Shown here in pieces: positions 36,618 to 50,501 of a stretch of DNA of 64,000 nt (positions are counted from its first letter, which is position 1; each line of letters starts with the position of its first letter). The DNA is from Plantago ovata (Eukaryota; Streptophyta; Magnoliopsida; Lamiales; Plantaginaceae): NCBI GenBank assembly GCA_028274465.1, contig CM051456.1:124326880-124390879 (forward strand). Reading direction: 5' to 3'. Under the pieces are notes generated by a model. That model worked only from the letters and a program-made list of their open reading frames with translations, searched no databases and was not told where the DNA came from. Made by a program: the position numbers and the translations under genes.

Positions 36618-36850
36618 TTTGGCTCTGTTTGTGTGGGAATTGGGATGAGTTGAGTTGCAGGTGAAAAGGGGCTATGGAAGAGATGGCATTATTGTTTGTA
36701 TGTATGTGTTGTTGATTGATTATTTGATTAGGTGTGATGGCTGCTAGTCTGCTACTGAGAGTGAATTTAAGAGGAGGACTGATGTAGGAGAAGGCGGTTT
36801 CATTGCTTTGGGTCCCACTTCGCGCCAAATATATAACAATTTTTTAGTAT
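36618..36850 (-). promoter_or_regulatory. LRR kinase gene promoter and leader
   Basis: On the minus strand a TATATAT sequence sits at about 36829-36835, roughly 215 bases upstream of the ATG. It is followed at once by TTTGGCGCGAA (36819-36829), a good match to the E2F/DP consensus. Position fits a core promoter; function is inferred from motifs alone. Confidence 0.4.
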
Positions 36851-39560
36851 ATGCGGAAAGAAGACTTCTGGGGATCTGTAACAATAACTACATACTCCGT
36901 ACTATAAATTTATGTTTGAAAACTTAGCTAAAACTCATACTCGAGTTTGATCGAGACTTCGCCTCGAAAGAGCTTGGGATAGAATTGAGCTCAAACCGAA
37001 CTTCAAGTGAGTCCGTGATAAAAATAATAAATTAATAAATAAAAATGGAATTCTAGACTTCTAGTATGGTCCGTGATAAAAATGAAAAAGAATATATTGA
37101 TGTAAGTTTTGGTTGAGAATGAATAAAATATAGTGATGCACAGTATGTGTTAAATGAGATGGATGTTTATGTATTTAGACGAGACTTATCGAACCGAACT
37201 ATTTAGTGAATGTACTTTAAATGAGATTTAAACTCGATTCAAACACTTTATTGGAGGAGACGTTAGTTGATCATGTTATAGCTTAAGTGGTAGGTGTTTA
37301 AGTTAACCTCACATATACTCATACCATAAGGGTGTTTTTGTATCTTAACTTAATAACGTATTGGAGACTCTGGAAATGTGGAGTTGTTGTCTGTACTCTG
37401 TAATGTGTAGTAGTAGTAGAATAAAAGCAAAGGTAGATATGGTTTGGTTGTGTAACTTATGTTAAGTATCTGTTCAATTCATCAGCTGGAAAATTTTGAA
37501 CTAATTTAAACCGAGTGAAATTTAAGTTAAAAAAAAAACAGAAAATAAATCTCACAAAAGAATTAAGCTACTTCAGTTCTGTAAACTTGTCAAATTTGGG
37601 TACTTGTAGCATCTTCTCTCTGTTTTGTGGAATACTTGTCGAAAACATTCACAATTATAAAAAACACTAACTCACTAAGCACTAAGCCACTAACTATGAA
37701 CTGAAAAGAAAAGAAAAAAAACACCAGACGACATTTAGCGAAACAAGAAGATGTGAAATAGTGGTCCAAGATAAGTAAATAGAAGAAGATCGAGTTTAGT
37801 GCTATGGGCCAGGTGCCTAGCTACCTCACCTCTATTAGCATTTCATTTAAGTGTTTTGATGATGATTTATGATCATCTGTCTTATTCTTTATAAATATTG
37901 ACGTTGATACTCAGATAGATGAGGAAAAAAAATTCAACATAACATGCTGCCATTATTAACTATAACGGTCTGATTTTAACCCTCTGTATGAAGGGAAGGT
38001 ACTGTGTGCCATAGCCAAACTGATAAACCACTCTCTTTGAAAATTCATCAAAAGGTTTTAACATACCATCCTATCCACTAACATACATCATCATGTGTAA
38101 CCGAAATTACTTCCTCCATTTCATTACAAACTTCCTCTTTGATCAACGGCTGTCATGTTTGACTCGTATATTACACTTAAATTATATTGATAAACAAAAA
38201 TTTAAAAAATATTTAAAATACTACTAACTTATGAACTTTAATTATATAAATTTAAAAAAGAATTGCATCGTATAATTTAGGAGTAATGTGCGGTCAAACA
38301 TGAAACCTATTGACCGATGAGGAAGTTACTAATGAAATGAAGTAAGTACTAGTTAGTGAGTTCCAAACAAAGGAGCTCTTTGGAACAGACTTTGGTCAAT
38401 TTTACTTCTAAATATATTTAATTAGCCATTTGACAAGGATAGATTGGATAATTTGGAGTACAAAGAATGACATTACCTGTAATAATGGTACGTGGTCGAA
38501 ATCATATACTACTACGTATTTCCTAATTATGAAACTAAATAATCTATCAGTCTTTAAGAATTGAGTGGAGCTCAATATGATTAGAGTCTTGTTAATTTGT
38601 ATGATGAAAACATGCTTAGAAGCTAACACAAGTGAGTGTATTTTCAATACAAACTTTTGCCTAAGATCATATCATAGTACTACATTTTCAATCACAATAG
38701 ACAGGATTGCACGTGAAGGAATAGGTCAGAAAATAATGATGTACTCCCTTTCTCAACAATTAAATCTAACGCATTATTCTAAATTTTATTATTATTGTTT
38801 CTCAAATCTATTTTGAAGAAGAAATACAGTTTTGCATGTTTGTTCTGTGTAGCTTGAACATGTTAGTTGGACTCTGATCATTTTATTCAGCATGTACCTA
38901 TATTAACACTGACTTGGGTATAATTATCTAATCTCTGTCCTTCAACAAAGAAACGACACATTACTTGGAAATTGGAACTGATTTTCTCTTTTTAAATTGA
39001 AATGTTGGTGTATAAAAGCCAAATTAAAGTCATGCATAGTGTTCATGGAAAAAAGAATATTGTGGAGAGAGCCATGTCGTTGCTTCATAGTGACGATTTT
39101 ACATTCATTTGAACCCATTATTACAAGAATAAGTGCGCTTCTTCATCCAGTGACGTAGCTTGGATTACACACCAAGCAAAGGCTAATTATTTTATATTGA
39201 TCAGTGATTACACTGATTAATGATCATCATTCCTTTGTTTTGTATGGATGTATCATACGTTAAAGATGACGACTTGTGGGATTCACCAATTACACGTACT
39301 TTCAACAGTACCAGTAACCAGTCCAGTGTTCAAAATCAACTCCAACACACAAATATTAATTTCTTAACATATGTTTGGTAGTAACTTGCTGATTGGTGCC
39401 CAACTCAAACAGAATTTTCAGGCTCCAAATCACCAGAAAAAGAATGGCAGCTGTGGCTCCGGTATCCCAGACCCAAATACAGCAAAAAGAACACTTGCCA
39501 GAGGGATATTTCAAATTTGATGCATCACACTGAAACCCCCTTACCAGTTACCATGCTCAA
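36851..39560. other. Intergenic region, LRR kinase to proteasome beta-5
   Basis: About 2.7 kb of AT-rich DNA with no supportable gene. It contains a Stowaway-like MITE at 38109-38345 and degenerate repeat-like sequence near 36930-37240. Confidence 0.6.
38109..38345. mobile_element. Stowaway-like MITE
   Basis: The left arm ACTTCCTCCATTTCATTA...AACTTCCTC and the right arm GAGGAAGTTACTAATGAAAT are inverted copies, continuing inward through TCATGTTTGAC and GTCAAACATGA. Length is about 237 bp. Ends resemble the CTTCCTCC-type termini of plant Stowaway elements. Confidence 0.65.
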
Positions 39561-39906
39561 TAAACATTTTTAACATTTGGAACAACTCATTAGTGGCCAC
39601 CGGCAAGTTTTACTTGATCTGAGAAGGCAGAAACTAGCATTAGTCAAACCGGAATAGAACATTCACAGTTGGTTCATAAGCTGACACAAACTCTTCGAAA
39701 GAAACTAACCAGAATACAAACCAGCCAGGTTGTCGTGTTAAACATGACAAAAAGGAATTTGCAATTTGACACAGGATAAAAATGTCATGAACACAACAAA
39801 TTTTGGTTCATCTGACAAGTTCTCTGGAACCATTACACATGCGAAACAAATGGCATTATAGATCCCTACTTCTTGCCTTACTCCTGCTCCCGAGCCATCT
39901 CTTGCC

Positions 39907-42900
39907 TTACTCAGCCATCTCCTGCTCTACGGCTGCAGGTTCTACAGGATAGTAATTGTAGTGGAGTTCTCCAACATCATCACCTGATAGCTTCTTCCAT
40001 CCATTTGGACCAACATGGTATACTGCAACAATAATGGCATAAATTCATAATATGTAGACGTTCACAACAATCTGGGAAAATTAATTATCGTTGAAATAGG
40101 GGATCAAGTGCAATTATCCAAGCAAAAACAACCAAACAATCACCACCACATATGCAAAGCCCCAGCAAGGTGCTATTCAATATGTTTCCTAATGCATTGG
40201 TTTTTGGATCAATATACAAGGGTCCAGTCATATTCAGAAATTCATTCAGTAAATAAAGTCCATACCGCTTGCAACACCACCACTAGCACCATCACGGAAT
40301 GTTGCATGATAAATTGCCCGCCTAGCCAATTCTGCAGCTTCGTCAACTGACATGTCAAAGCGATATCTACACATACAGTATAAGCACCATTAGTATAGAA
40401 GCGCAGTAGAGGTCTTAAACAAAATCCAATAAATCAGCAGTCAGAAGTAACTGAAAACTGAGTAAACAAATCTACAACATACCCACTGTCTAAAACACCA
40501 TAGGCATATGGAGATCCAGATCCAACTGAAAATTTCTTTCCTTTAAGACGTCCTCCTTCACTATCCACGTAATAAAGACCAGGACCCTGCAAAACACAAC
40601 AGTTAAAAAGCAGTTTAATTAACAATTAGAGATGCATCAAAACAATGACAAGCAAGGATATGTAGAATCCCAATACCTGCTCATCCCAGCCCGCTATCAT
40701 AGTTCCAACAGACAGACCCATCCCTCGGTAAGAATACAGAATGTTCGCCAACATCTTAGAAGCTCCAGCAATCGAAATTCTTCTTTTGTTTGCCAATTCA
40801 TGTAAGCGGCACTGAAATATGCAGCAAAAACATTTATTTGTCATCTTTCGATGGGAAGTATACCAAAGATTCTTCACAAGATGTATAAAACAGAAAAGCA
40901 AGAAATATAAAACGTAGGGTGAGATATCCAGACTCCACACATTCCATTCCTACCACAAACTTAAATCAGGTCTATAATGTCCTCAGTTATGGTCCTTCCC
41001 TTCATTGGTAGAGCTTGAAGACAAGCACAACGAATGTATGTAAGAGACACGGGTGTTCTACAGCTGTGGAAATGAATAATAGTTGCAACATGCCTTGACA
41101 GAGAATGCTAATGGGCAGTATGCCTCTCAATCGAGGAAGCAAGACTTTTACTATTCCTCTCACCATCCTTCATCTATGTTCTCCAATTAACTTATGAAAC
41201 GAAAACTTCTCTAGCAATATTCCTCTCCATCTAGTTTGCGAGGTAATTCAGTTCAGTCATCTGATCCAGAGCTCCAGGTTATAGGTTAAATTTTATTTTG
41301 CCACACAAAACTTTTTCACATTTTTGAAACGACACTTAAAACCTTTGTATTATTCTAAATTACACACAAATCTTTCACAACCTTTCAAGTTACACAAACT
41401 TTTAATGGTATTAAGTTCTCTGTTAGTGGCAAAAACGTAATTTAACCTTTCTCCCACCCCCAAATTGATTAAAACTCACAAGCAAAGTTGATCGACATCT
41501 TTTCTTCTTCCGATGGGCTAAAAACCCAACTCCCAAAACCTGCTCTAAGATCATCAGTCTTTCCAAATCGTCGAACGCAGCAAAAGGAGTTTTATCAACT
41601 TCACCAATTCAGTGCATTGTACATTTCATTTGCTGGAAGAATCCAGACATTTCAATAGAACATTGCCTATTTTTTAGTAGACGATAATTATTGTTCAGGA
41701 TAACCGGAGCAGTTTGCCTAGTTTCTTCTTGGATATCTCAGCTCACTCTTATATTTCATGGCTCCTTCTTTGATGTCTCGGTTACCTTCACTTCCATCCA
41801 TTTTGTTCTATTCAGATTAATCACAATTCAGTTAATTAATTCTGGATTTGTCTAATATTTCCATTTTTTTCTGTCATAATAGTTTTAACTGTTGCTCAAT
41901 TTATGATTTTTGGACTATCCCCCCCCCCCCTTCTTCAATGTGTAATTTTTTTTAAAAAAATGAAGGAAGATTTGTGTGTAATTTGAAACGGATAAAAGGT
42001 TCACTAATGGAAAAATTGAACACCATCGAGAGTTTGTATAATTTGAAAATTTTGGTGGAAGATTTATGTGTAATTTGGAATAGAAGTTATAAAACAAAGG
42101 TTTAAGTGTATTAACAAAAACAAGAAAAAAGTTTGTGTGAAAATATTTTTTTTTTTCCTATTTTATACGAGTAATATGTTCTATTCAGCTCGTAATTTCT
42201 GTTTAATACATTGGAAAAGGCTGGCCTTGCTTGTTACTACTCTCTCCAATTTTTTCTATCTTTCTATCTGAAGTTTTAGCAAAGTTGAGTCTATCTCTAG
42301 TATTTGAAGTTTTACTTACTTTAACTATGTTTTTCCTACTCAAACATTACTTTTTCACTTTCCAATGCAATATTTTATTTAAATATTGTAGTTGATTGGT
42401 TTTATATTACATCAAAGTTAGCATCATATATGACAATAATTCAAATCCTCAATATGTGTGAAATGATAAAAAACTTCAAATAAAAAAAATATTGGATGGA
42501 GTACTATTCTCAAAATACTCCCTCCTATCTTTTCTAGTTGAAGTTTTACGCTATTTTACACTTATAAAATTATTGGCCTATATGGTGGTAAATTCGATGG
42601 AATACAACCAATCAGTTACAATATTCAAATGAAATAGTGCATTGGAAATTGAAAAACTTGAGCATAGACTTGGAAAAACAGACTAAAATAGCTAAAACTT
42701 CACATATTAAAAATAAACCCAACTTATTTGCCAAAACTTCAAATAAAAAAAAAAAATAGGAGGGAGACTAGGGAGCATTCATTTTACTTTGTTACTTGTG
42801 TTCAGTTCTATCAGGCAATAACATAAATTATAACACATAGTCCCTTCACATCAAACACTTCAAAGTAGAACTACAGCAAACAGTGGCTTAGATATGTAGA

Positions 42901-44777
42901 CAGAGAAGAAAATGAACTTAAAGTACCTTAATTCCCAGATTTCTATGCCAGAACTGACAGTCAGCAGCTCCTCCAGCCATTGTTCCCAGCATGTAGGGAT
43001 TTATCTCAATAATTTTCTTGACGGACTGTGAAGCTGTTACAATAACATAATTATGAAAAAGGTACCCCAACTAGGAACATAGACTAAAAGGTTACTAGTG
43101 AATCCGGATTCACAAGAAGCAGCAGTTACAACTTAGAACAAAATAAAGGACATTAGCAACACAAGGATAAAAGTACAAGATGTAATAATTTCTCAGTATC
43201 AAGACCACCAACTGACCTAGTCTAAGCAATTGGAATTTGAAACACTACATGTATAGTTGTTTTAGACAGAAATAAATTAAAAGATAATAAGCAACAAAAG
43301 CCAGTGGACAGGATATAGCACATGATATTCCTGAGTCAAACATTTTCCTAGGCATGTCACATATAGAAACTGTAAGTCTGTAATACCCTATATTATGAAC
43401 AGAGCCCAAAATGACTTATAATGCTGCTCGTACACAAGACGCATGTTACTCTACAGAGCTCAGTTACATATACTTCAAGGTACATGTGCTCGCTATGAAA
43501 TATAATATGCGAATTCAAAATTTCAGGGGTGCACATGAAATTCGGTATACATTTCAAGCTAATCTGGTAGTATTCACAGCAGTTAAATTCTTTTCAGTGC
43601 ATTATGTTAGCTCCATGACATCTTTCTAATTAAACACCCCCAGTTTATCAATGAATTCAAATAAGGCCAGTACCAGGATCAGAGAAGGGAGCAACCACAG
43701 GCAGGGTGATTGAGGACTGAGGTAGAAACAGCGTTAAACTGTTTACACCCTTAAGCATGAGCCTTATCCATTTATACAATCCAAAAATGATTACACCCTT
43801 TAGCGCGATCCTTATCCAGTTTATACAATCCAAAAAGAAATGTACCACCTTCCACAGATACATATTTAACTACCGGACAAGTAGTATCAACAAAAAGTTT
43901 CACCAATAGCATTCCTTCATCACAAGACTAAATACAACTAACCCTGTGCAGAAAAATACAACAATATAGCTCATGCACTAGTATTTAATCAACTTATAAT
44001 AGTGATGTTTACAATCATATAGCAATCACGTAAAAGTTGTGACCTCAAACACATAGAAAATAGCGAACCATAAAGGAACACAATAAACTCAACTTAAATG
44101 TTATTCATTCATATAGATTATAGAAAACCTCAAGGAGAACGGAAGAACCTTACATTTTAATTAATCGATAAAAGAACTGACCGTGTTTTGTTATTCATCA
44201 CTTTGCTATATCATGTTTTGTTGCTCTTCAAAACGAACCAGCCACAAACACAAGAAACATTCTATAGTTCTATTATCCTCATCTCCTATTCAGTAGAATC
44301 AGTACATAAACACATTAGACCTATTTCTGCAGTTAACTATAATTATGATATCAATGTAAAACAAATTCAAACAATTGGTTGACGTTTATAGCCTTGCTTA
44401 CATATATATCCACCCATGCTAGCACGAGAATCAGCAGCCACCATGACACCATCTTTGAAGATAAAAGCAAGCGTAGTTGTTCCCTTGGCAGGTTTCACCA
44501 TTTGCACTGCCGCTTTCTGAAATCCATCAAACTAAAAACAACCGAAAACCAAAAAAAAATTCAATCAACTAGCAACTAACACAGAAAATAAAAGTACAAT
44601 AAGCTCATAGATGCATAATGTCTAATTAAACTATCAGAAAATCAAACAAATTAGAAGTGAGCTCACATCCATGGTAACCGGTAGCTTAAACGCCGGAACA
44701 GCGGTAATCTCATTCGAGAATTCATCCGATGGTTCAGTCCTCCGAGTTTCAAGGACGCTCAAATCAATCTTCATCAT
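39907..44777 (-). CDS. PBE: 20S proteasome subunit beta type-5 (chymotrypsin-like catalytic subunit)
   Basis: Catalytic beta-5 subunit of the 20S proteasome core, responsible for chymotrypsin-like peptide cleavage. Seven phase-consistent exons (44777-44667, 44531-44402, 43033-42927, 40811-40677, 40586-40483, 40366-40266, 40022-39907) give 267 residues. A propeptide of about 54 residues ends in PAKG, directly before TTTLAF, so autocleavage exposes the catalytic Thr1. In mature numbering Asp17 (VAADSRAS) and Lys33 (SQSVKKII) are both present. Other blocks are [48 protein letters not shown] and [11 protein letters not shown]. The start is ATGATG (44777 or 44774). All catalytic elements look intact. 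Intron 3 is 2.1 kb and holds three foldback elements. Confidence 0.95.
41290..42155. mobile_element. Foldback element with long terminal inverted repeats in PBE intron 3
   Basis: The left arm (about 41300-41400, CACACAAAACTTTTTC, CACTTAAAACCTTTG, AAATTACACACAAATCTT) is mirrored by the right arm (about 41960-42145). Arms exceed 100 bp and enclose about 550 bp of non-coding DNA. Long imperfect arms resemble a Mutator-like MITE, but no target duplication could be defined. Confidence 0.55.
42240..42501. mobile_element. Stowaway MITE in PBE intron 3 (first of pair)
   Basis: The left end CTCTCTCCAATTTTTTC and the right end TATTGGATGGAG are inverted copies flanked on both sides by TA (42238-42239 and 42502-42503), the target duplication of Tc1/mariner-type elements. 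Inward sequence TGAAGTTTT is also mirrored. Confidence 0.75.
42520..42766. mobile_element. Stowaway MITE in PBE intron 3 (second of pair)
   Basis: The left end CTCCCTCCTATCTTTTCTAG is preceded by TA, and the right end is AATAGGAGGGAG. Internal sequence shared with the neighbouring element (TGAAGTTTT, CAATGCA, TGATTGGTT) shows both belong to one family. They sit only 18 bp apart. Confidence 0.75.
43738..43842. repeat. Tandem duplication in PBE intron 2
   Basis: Two diverged head-to-tail copies of about 55 bp share TTTACACCCTT/ATTACACCCTTTAG, CCTTATCCA and TTTATACAATCCAAAAA. Non-coding. Confidence 0.7.
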
Positions 44778-45043
44778 TATTTTTAACCTTCACCGCGAAA
44801 GATAAATTGATTAATTGAGATGAGAAGGATCCTTGATTGAATGCCCTAATAATTCCGATTTTACCTGACAATCTGCTGGCAGATGCTAATGAGTTTCAAA
44901 TTTTGCTGAGAAGAATGCTTTTGCGACGAACTATCGATTTAACAGAGAAGAAGACGATCGATAGACTTCAGATGAAGAAAATTGGAAGAAAACTTGTGCA
45001 GCAATATATCGTCTTACTGGATTTGGATTCTGAAGTGTAGAGT

Positions 45044-45132
45044 GGCCCACATTGAGGCCCAATATATAATTCGAAATCCTGTGTTAGACCGTATGTGTGT
45101 CCAGTTTGGTCTCTACATTGGGCCCTGGCCCA
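45044..45132. promoter_or_regulatory. Four site II (TGGGCC/GGCCCA) elements upstream of the beta-5 gene
   Basis: GGCCCA at 45044-45049, 45056-45061 and 45127-45132, and TGGGCC at 45119-45124, lie 270-355 bp upstream of the start codon. Site II elements are bound by TCP factors and are common in promoters of plant ribosomal, mitochondrial and proteasome genes. Four within 90 bp is well above chance in this AT-rich DNA. Confidence 0.6.
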
Positions 45133-45179
45133 ATCTACAGTTATGACTCATGAATACTGATTTTGATATAGAACATAAT

Positions 45180-46750
<1,571 letters not shown>

Positions 46751-46754
46751 AATC

Positions 46755-46960
46755 TGTAACATTCCAACCACTACTGATTGAAGGTTTACCTTTTGGGCCG
46801 ACACAGTTACTCCTGTGCAGCTCTTCGGGATAATATGCTGGCCCCAACCTCGCTGAAATCTGGAGTTATTCTGAATAGATTACTAAAAAGAAACTTGCCC
46901 CATGTTAGTATGAGTAGCGTTATCAACCTATTTAAACTCTTTGAAATTTTAGGCGTTACA
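46755..46960. mobile_element. Possible short solo LTR or TRIM
   Basis: The segment starts TGTAACATTCC and ends GGCGTTACA, so it has TG...CA termini with a short TGTAAC/GTTACA inverted end like many plant LTRs. Flanks TAATC and TAATG match at four of five bases. About 206 bp with no internal region or second LTR. Confidence 0.35.
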
Positions 46961-49808
46961 TAATGTTTCATAGTGTAAGAGTATGAGTGTAGAATATATG
47001 GGGTAGATTTTTCGATAGTATCTCTGGTAAAACATTACAATTTTTATAACAACCATAAGCACTGTTATCTTAAAATATCACTCCCACTAAAAAAAGAGAG
47101 AGAGAGAATTTTTTACAGGTGTTTGCATTTCTGGTTTACATGCATGAAGGGAGAGGAGGTGGTGATATCAACTACTACGTCAAACCCTGTTCGATCAAAG
47201 GTGAAGTAGAGATTTTTTTTCCCCTAAAAAGGTGAAGTGGATTAGTGGAGTATTGAATTTCGTTTATTGTGGAATGTTGTGTTGCCTTCCCCATTCTACA
47301 CAATCTATAAATGTGTCAAAATTTAAGACTAATTTGGATTGTGGAAATGGATTTGGTTCAACAATATTCATGTGCTTTGTCGGACTAATTTGCTGTTTAC
47401 AGCAATTACTTGTGCGCTAATACATTAACATTATAATTAATTAGTAATTTACATTCAAAATTAAAAACGCTAACAGTAAAAAATTAAAATGATACGGTAA
47501 GATGGAGTGAGAATGATTCATAAAGTAGATAGAGTAGAGAAATTTCGTAATCTTAAAAGTTACGGCATAACACCACACACGGACGTAGAATATATCGGCA
47601 TCGCCAAACTTCACATGCACTCATGAGTTGGTTACTTGGTTATGTATACATGAACAAGAACAGACAGAATATATATATAACAAGGCTTTTTGGAATCTGT
47701 TACTGCAGCAATAACATGAATCGCCGGCCAAATGAAGCAAAGTCATCTGCTACATATCCCATGTTCCATATGTCGGCAATGGCCTAATAAACAATTGATT
47801 TTAATTTAAATCTGGTCAGATATATCATATAAGTACAAACCAAAATTAAAGTCTTAAATCTTGACACAATTATAGATAGTGTACGCATATATGGTGGTGA
47901 TCATTTGATTCTAGGCACGTCATCTTTAGTGTTGAATCTGTTTTAATTGCCATCTCTGCCTAACTAATCATTAGTCGGTTAACATCGATCTCAAAAGCTG
48001 TTAACGTGGCACTGGAGATAGATGTGAATTGTGATTGCTTGCCTGTTACTTATGGAAACTCACAAGTTCAAAAACTAAGTAGCACCCACGTTTTATCAGC
48101 GAGAAATAATCATCCTGTTTGGCCGCCCTTTATTTATCCGTAATGATATGCGTGCGGAACCTTATTATTGAGTACTCAATTCAGTTTGGTCCCTTAAATT
48201 TCAAACTTGACTTGTTTGAGAAGGTTTTTTTTAGCAAAGCTCGGCCCTAAATTTAGTCTCATAAAAGGAAAGTGGAGAAGTAAAGTTCTAATCTATTGAG
48301 CTTGTTATATATAAGCTTTGTTTCTAACTAATCTGACTAATCTAATTAACCGTCTAAGTACAAAGTCTACAACTTGATCCGTAACTGTTACATGACGATT
48401 CTTTACGAACTTGCACGATTTCTTCAATTCGAGGCCGAGTCATGTGCATCATCATGTTTACAATACCTACATGTCCTTCATACTATAGTCTACATTTTCA
48501 ATGCTAGATATCAGTCCATTTTGAATTATTTACGTTTGAATTTCGTTAGACTTTAACAATTTTATTATTTTGCATGTTGATTTATAACGTGTAATATTAA
48601 ATTACTTAATTTTAACATCTTATTTCATATTTTCACATTTTTTTTTCAATTTTATCATAAGTTCGGTTCGAACTCATTAAGACTCAACTCGGTTTGAACT
48701 CGTTAAAGCTCGTCTCGAGTTTTTTCAAGTCAAACAAACCGAACTCGAGCATAAATATTATGGATCGGACTCTATTCTTATTTTTTATCGTTTATATTAA
48801 AAGGAATTTAACAGGTATATATATATATTCTAGTATCTAGATTTGAAACTCGAATGATCACTACTACTACTACTCACTACTCACTAGCTAGTTTAACGAA
48901 AAATCCTAAATAAAAATCAATGTTAAAGAGGGTTGTGACCGGATGAAATGTAAATGCCAATTGCCACCTAAACGAACGACAAGACAAGTCGTTGTCGGTC
49001 ATATATTGTCGTGATCCACGTCCTTTAATTTGTAGTATGTGGAAAAGTATCCTTCCTTGTTTTGACCTCAAAACCCATATATATTATCATGTTTGTTAGC
49101 TGTTTTTAGATTTGGAACCCAACTTTCATCACAAATACAAAGTGCCCATATCATTATCAGCCAGGGCGCTCAAGCACGTCGTACAATGATGGACCCGGTC
49201 TCTTTTATCTTTGTGTGTGCACAGTGCATAAGCCAAACGAGTTTTCCAGCAATTGGATTGGGAATTCTGCTCAAGTTGAGAGGGAATTGACGGAGTCGAA
49301 GAGAAATGAGAACCTACCATACCATTGTCGTGGTATACAGAGGGCCACATTTGCCTACAACCACTACTTGAAGGGGATCACTGGGATCACCAGCCACCCC
49401 ATATTGATGTAAGGCAGCAACATTACCCGGAAACTGCCGCCTCAATTAATTATTCGAATGGGTTCACCTATATGGATTGAACAATAAGGACAAGGCTTCA
49501 ATCCTAATTTGAACTATTGGAGCGTTACTAATTTATGTCTAAACGTAACAGGGATTTTCATATCGGAATAATTGTGCCCCCATCAAGTAAAATCAAATTA
49601 GGAGAAATAAGTGTAATGTTGTTTTTACATGTAATAAATCTAATGTATGATACATGTTTGGTGAATTAAAGAACGTTTTGAAGTTGATCGGAAATGATTC
49701 TCATTGTGTTAGTGGTAGAAATGGAGACCCTTACTGTTTGGTACATACTTATATACTATGTGTATAAGATATTGTTCTCTGTCATGAAATAGTAATGAAC
49801 TTAATTTA
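46961..49808. other. Gene-free region
   Basis: No recognisable gene. At 48660-48790 there is CTCGAACTC-type degenerate repeat. At 49093-49412 a less AT-rich patch has overlapping small frames on both strands (one reads HKPNEFSSNWIGNSAQVE) that I cannot assign to any family. Confidence 0.5.
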
Positions 49809-50498
49809 GGCCAGCTCCATCAGGAGCTCAACATGAGGAGTTGTGTTGAGCTCCATCAGAAGCTCAATGGAGCTCAAATTAACTTTAAGTTGAGATTGAG
49901 CTCAACTGATGAGCTCAAGCTCAACTCATATTATATTTTTTATTTTTCTTTTTGCTTTTTTGTTTCTTTCTTGCTTGCTTTTGTCTTATAAATTGTTATA
50001 ACATATACTACTACCGTAAATATACATATACTACTAGCGTCTTTTATTTTTTATTTTATGTTTTTTTCTTCTTTTCTTTATTATTTTTATTATTTTATTT
50101 TCATATTTAATAATGCATAAATAAAAATAATAAAATAAAAATTTTAAAATAAGCCATTACATTGCATAATTTTTATCACAAAAATTCTAAAAAATAAAAG
50201 ACCTTTAATTTTTCACGAGTGTATTTTTTTTTTAATTTGATAATCTATTGTACTATTTTTATTTAATAATTTTTTCTAATATTTATTGCATTCGATGTAT
50301 TATATGATGTTTTAAAATGAAATGAATAATTGATCAACAAACTAATGAAAAAAAAGAGGGATAATAAAATAAATGAAAAAGAGGGGATCAATGGAGATCA
50401 ACTGTTGGAGCATGTTAGAATAGATGGGAATTAAGTTAGTGGAATACTGACGTGGCGCAGTTGAGCTCCACTTTTAGAATCAATCGTTGGAGAAGGCC
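49809..50498. mobile_element. PIF/Harbinger-like non-autonomous element
   Basis: Ends GGCCAGCTCCATCA (left) and CGTTGGAGAAGGCC (right) form GGCC..CTCCA inverted termini flanked by TTA on both sides (49806-49808 and 50499-50501). Subterminal GAGCTC-rich words recur near both ends. The centre is AT-rich and non-coding. About 690 bp. Confidence 0.65.
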
Positions 50499-50501
50499 TT
50501 A

